Assembly (NCBI GenBank): GCA_049680625.1
Contig: JBAUID010000178.1
Location: 1-7,458 of the forward strand
Reading direction: 5' to 3'
Length of the DNA: 7,458 nucleotides
Source of the DNA: JAUIAI01 sp049680625
Lineage (GTDB): Bacteria; Pseudomonadota; Gammaproteobacteria; Burkholderiales; Burkholderiaceae_E
Below are positions 6,025 through 7,458 of this stretch, piece after piece. The notes beneath the pieces were generated by a model. That model did no database searches. It was not told the origin of the DNA and saw nothing but the letters and a program-made list of their open reading frames with translations. The position numbers and the translations under genes were made by a program. How positions within the stretch are numbered: position 1 is the first letter of the stretch; every line of letters starts with the position of its first letter.

Positions 6025-6480
6025 GTGGCAACAATTAATGTCAATGGCAAAGACGTCACGGTAGATGGCGCACCCGGAACCCCACTACTTTGGGTATTAC
6101 GCGAAGAGGCCGGCTTAACCGGTACGAAGTACGGTTGTGGTATTGCGCAGTGCGGGGCGTGTACTGTGCACGTCGATGGACAAGCGGTGCGCTCGTGTGT
6201 GATGCCCGTCGATGCGCTGACACCTGGAGCCAAGGTGGTGACCATTGAGGGTTTGTCGCCAGACAGCTCACATCCGCTTCAGAAAGCCTGGGCCGAGCTT
6301 GACGTCCCCCAGTGTGGATACTGCCAGAGTGGGATGTTAATGGCCGCGGCAGCATTGCTGGAAAAAACACCGAAGCCCAGTGATGCCGATATTGATGCCG
6401 GCATTACTAATATTTGCCGCTGCGGCACTTTCAACCGGGTTCGTGCGGGCATTCATATGGCCGCAAAAAACAAGGCCTGA
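6025..6480 (+). CDS. (2Fe-2S)-binding small subunit of a molybdenum hydroxylase (IorA type)
   Basis: This is the electron-transfer subunit of a two-subunit xanthine-oxidase-family hydroxylase, like isoquinoline 1-oxidoreductase alpha; it carries electrons from the molybdenum centre on the large subunit to an external acceptor. It has 151 residues, the normal length. All eight cluster cysteines are present. The N-terminal plant-ferredoxin-like domain has Cys38, 43, 46 and 58 (GCGIAQCGACTVHVDG). The C-terminal helical domain has Cys97, 100, 131 and 133 (QCGYCQSGM and CRCG). The start codon is GTG. There is no signal peptide, although the partner has a Tat signal, so export as a folded complex on the partner's signal is inferred. 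The large-subunit gene follows after 15 bases, and no FAD subunit gene separates them, as expected for the IorAB layout. Aldehyde oxidation is an alternative to N-heterocycle hydroxylation. Confidence 0.95.
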   Translation: MATINVNGKDVTVDGAPGTPLLWVLREEAGLTGTKYGCGIAQCGACTVHVDGQAVRSCVMPVDALTPGAKVVTIEGLSPDSSHPLQKAWAELDVPQCGYCQSGMLMAAAALLEKTPKPSDADIDAGITNICRCGTFNRVRAGIHMAAKNKA

Positions 6481-6482
6481 TC

Positions 6483-6489
6483 GGGGAGA
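6483..6489 (+). promoter_or_regulatory. Ribosome binding site of the large subunit gene
   Basis: GGGGAGA lies six bases before the ATG at 6496 in the 15-base gap after the small-subunit stop. This supports a start 39 residues upstream of the Tat motif rather than the in-frame ATG at 6586, which has no comparable site. Confidence 0.6.
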
Positions 6490-6495
6490 CAGAAA

Positions 6496-7458
6496 ATGAA
6501 TACCAGACATTTGTTTGAAGATGAATCGTTTGACGCTTTTGATGCGTTTGATTCCTCAGCCCCGTCTGCGGATGGCGGCTCGAGTATGATCAAGCGTACT
6601 GTTGCTATCAGTCGGCGACGGTTTGTGATTGGCGCGGCCGGCGGTGGCGCTGGCCTGGCGCTGGGGATGGCCTTGCCTTTTGCCGCGTCGACCGCGCTGG
6701 CAAAAAGTAATGCTGCGGCCCAGGTAACCCCCGAAGTCAACGCCTGGGTTGTTATTGCACCAGACGATACAGTCACCATCCGTATTGCCCGTTCGGAAAT
6801 GGGTCAGGGTACGCTCACTGGTCTGGCGCAAATGGTGGCGGAAGAACTCGAATGCGACTGGTCAAAAGTTACCACCGAGTATCCGACTCCGGGGCAGAAC
6901 CTGGCCCGTGATCGGGTCTGGGGCAGTTTCTCGACTGGTGGCAGCCGCGGCATTCGGCAAAGTGAAAAATATGTTCGCGAGGGGGGGGCCGCAGCGCGTC
7001 AGATGTTGCTGCAAGCCGCTGCCGACAGCTGGAAAGTGCCGGTCTCTGAATGCTCTGCGGCTAACAGCGTAATTACCCACAACGCCTCGGGCAATACAAA
7101 AACTTTTGGTGAAGTGGCAACCGCTGCGGCACAAATTGTGCCGCCAACCGATATCAAGCTGAAAGATCCGTCGCAATGGAAGCTCATTGGCCAGCCGGTC
7201 AAGCGGCTGGATACACTCGATAAGCTTAACGGCAAACAAATATACGGCGCCGACCTGACGCTGCCCGGTATGTTGAATGCGGCCGTTAAGGCTTGCCCTG
7301 AATTTGGCGGCAAGCTTGCATCCTTTGATGACAGCAAGGTCAAGTCGATGCCCGGGGTCAAGGCCGTGTTGCGGGTTGACGATACCGCGGTAGCGGTTGT
7401 GGCACAGCGGTGGTGGCAGGCAAAAACCGCACTCGACGCCTTGCCCATTACCTGGGAG
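6496..7458 (+). CDS. Molybdopterin-dependent oxidoreductase large subunit (IorB type) with Tat signal, 3' truncated
   Basis: This is the start of the molybdenum-cofactor-binding catalytic subunit of an isoquinoline 1-oxidoreductase-like or aldehyde-oxidising hydroxylase. The frame is open to the window end, giving 321 codons of a protein that is typically over 700 residues. A long acidic leader (residues 1-38, with FDAFDAFD at 12-19) precedes the Tat motif SRRRFV at 39-44. A Gly/Ala-rich hydrophobic stretch follows, with probable cleavage after Ala69 (TALA-K). Family segments are EMGQGTLTGLAQMVAEEL at 101-118, the region SFSTGGSRGIRQSE (144-157), VKRLDTLDKLNGKQIYGAD (235-253), where the large-subunit core begins, and LPGMLNAAVKACPEFGG (256-272). 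The molybdopterin-binding and catalytic Glu regions lie beyond the window. An eight-G run at 6981-6988 sits in frame. Tat export of a cofactor-loaded subunit agrees with periplasmic action. The substrate is not determinable. Confidence 0.94.
   Translation, partial: MNTRHLFEDESFDAFDAFDSSAPSADGGSSMIKRTVAISRRRFVIGAAGGGAGLALGMALPFAASTALAKSNAAAQVTPEVNAWVVIAPDDTVTIRIARSEMGQGTLTGLAQMVAEELECDWSKVTTEYPTPGQNLARDRVWGSFSTGGSRGIRQSEKYVREGGAAARQMLLQAAADSWKVPVSECSAANSVITHNASGNTKTFGEVATAAAQIVPPTDIKLKDPSQWKLIGQPVKRLDTLDKLNGKQIYGADLTLPGMLNAAVKACPEFGGKLASFDDSKVKSMPGVKAVLRVDDTAVAVVAQRWWQAKTALDALPITWE

Overview
The window reads as bacterial, chromosomal catabolic sequence, most likely from a proteobacterium. The support is compact operon layout, good Shine-Dalgarno sites (AGGAGA-type), GC content in the upper fifties by eye, two twin-arginine (Tat) signal peptides and gene families common in marine and soil Proteobacteria. 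Nothing fixes the genus. I see no rRNA, tRNA, CRISPR array, insertion sequence, phage gene or integrase.

Left block, plus strand, 1-3188: the 3' part of an oligopeptide/dipeptide ABC transporter ATPase of the DppD/OppD type (cut by the window start), a complete DppF/OppF-type ATPase overlapping it by the 4 bases ATGA, and, 27 bases on, a complete amidase-signature amidase. The permeases and binding protein would lie upstream. Facing this block and ending only 26 bases from the amidase is a complete M81-family (MlrC-like) metallopeptidase on the minus strand, 3215-4738. Its start is best placed at an ATG at 4738 rather than the upstream TTG at 4750. Together the four genes look like an uptake-and-hydrolysis unit for a small peptide or peptide-like amide: import by ABC transporter, then cleavage by an amidase and a zinc peptidase. 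The substrate cannot be read from the sequence.

Right block, plus strand, 4925-7458: after a 186-base divergent intergenic region comes a Tat-exported dienelactone-hydrolase-family protein. A 161-base gap follows, then a two-gene unit for a molybdenum hydroxylase of the isoquinoline 1-oxidoreductase (IorAB) type. It comprises a 151-residue two-[2Fe-2S] small subunit starting at GTG, and the first 321 residues of a Tat-signal-bearing molybdopterin-binding large subunit that runs off the window end. The hydroxylase is predicted to act in the periplasm. Its small subunit has no signal peptide, so it is presumably carried out bound to the large subunit.

All genes belong to known families and I do not see a clearly new system. 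The points most worth a second look are the peptide/amidase/M81 gene combination, the neighbouring Tat-exported hydrolase and hydroxylase with unusually long acidic leaders, an in-frame triplicated 15-base repeat in the M81 gene, and an inverted repeat lying over the M81 ribosome binding site.
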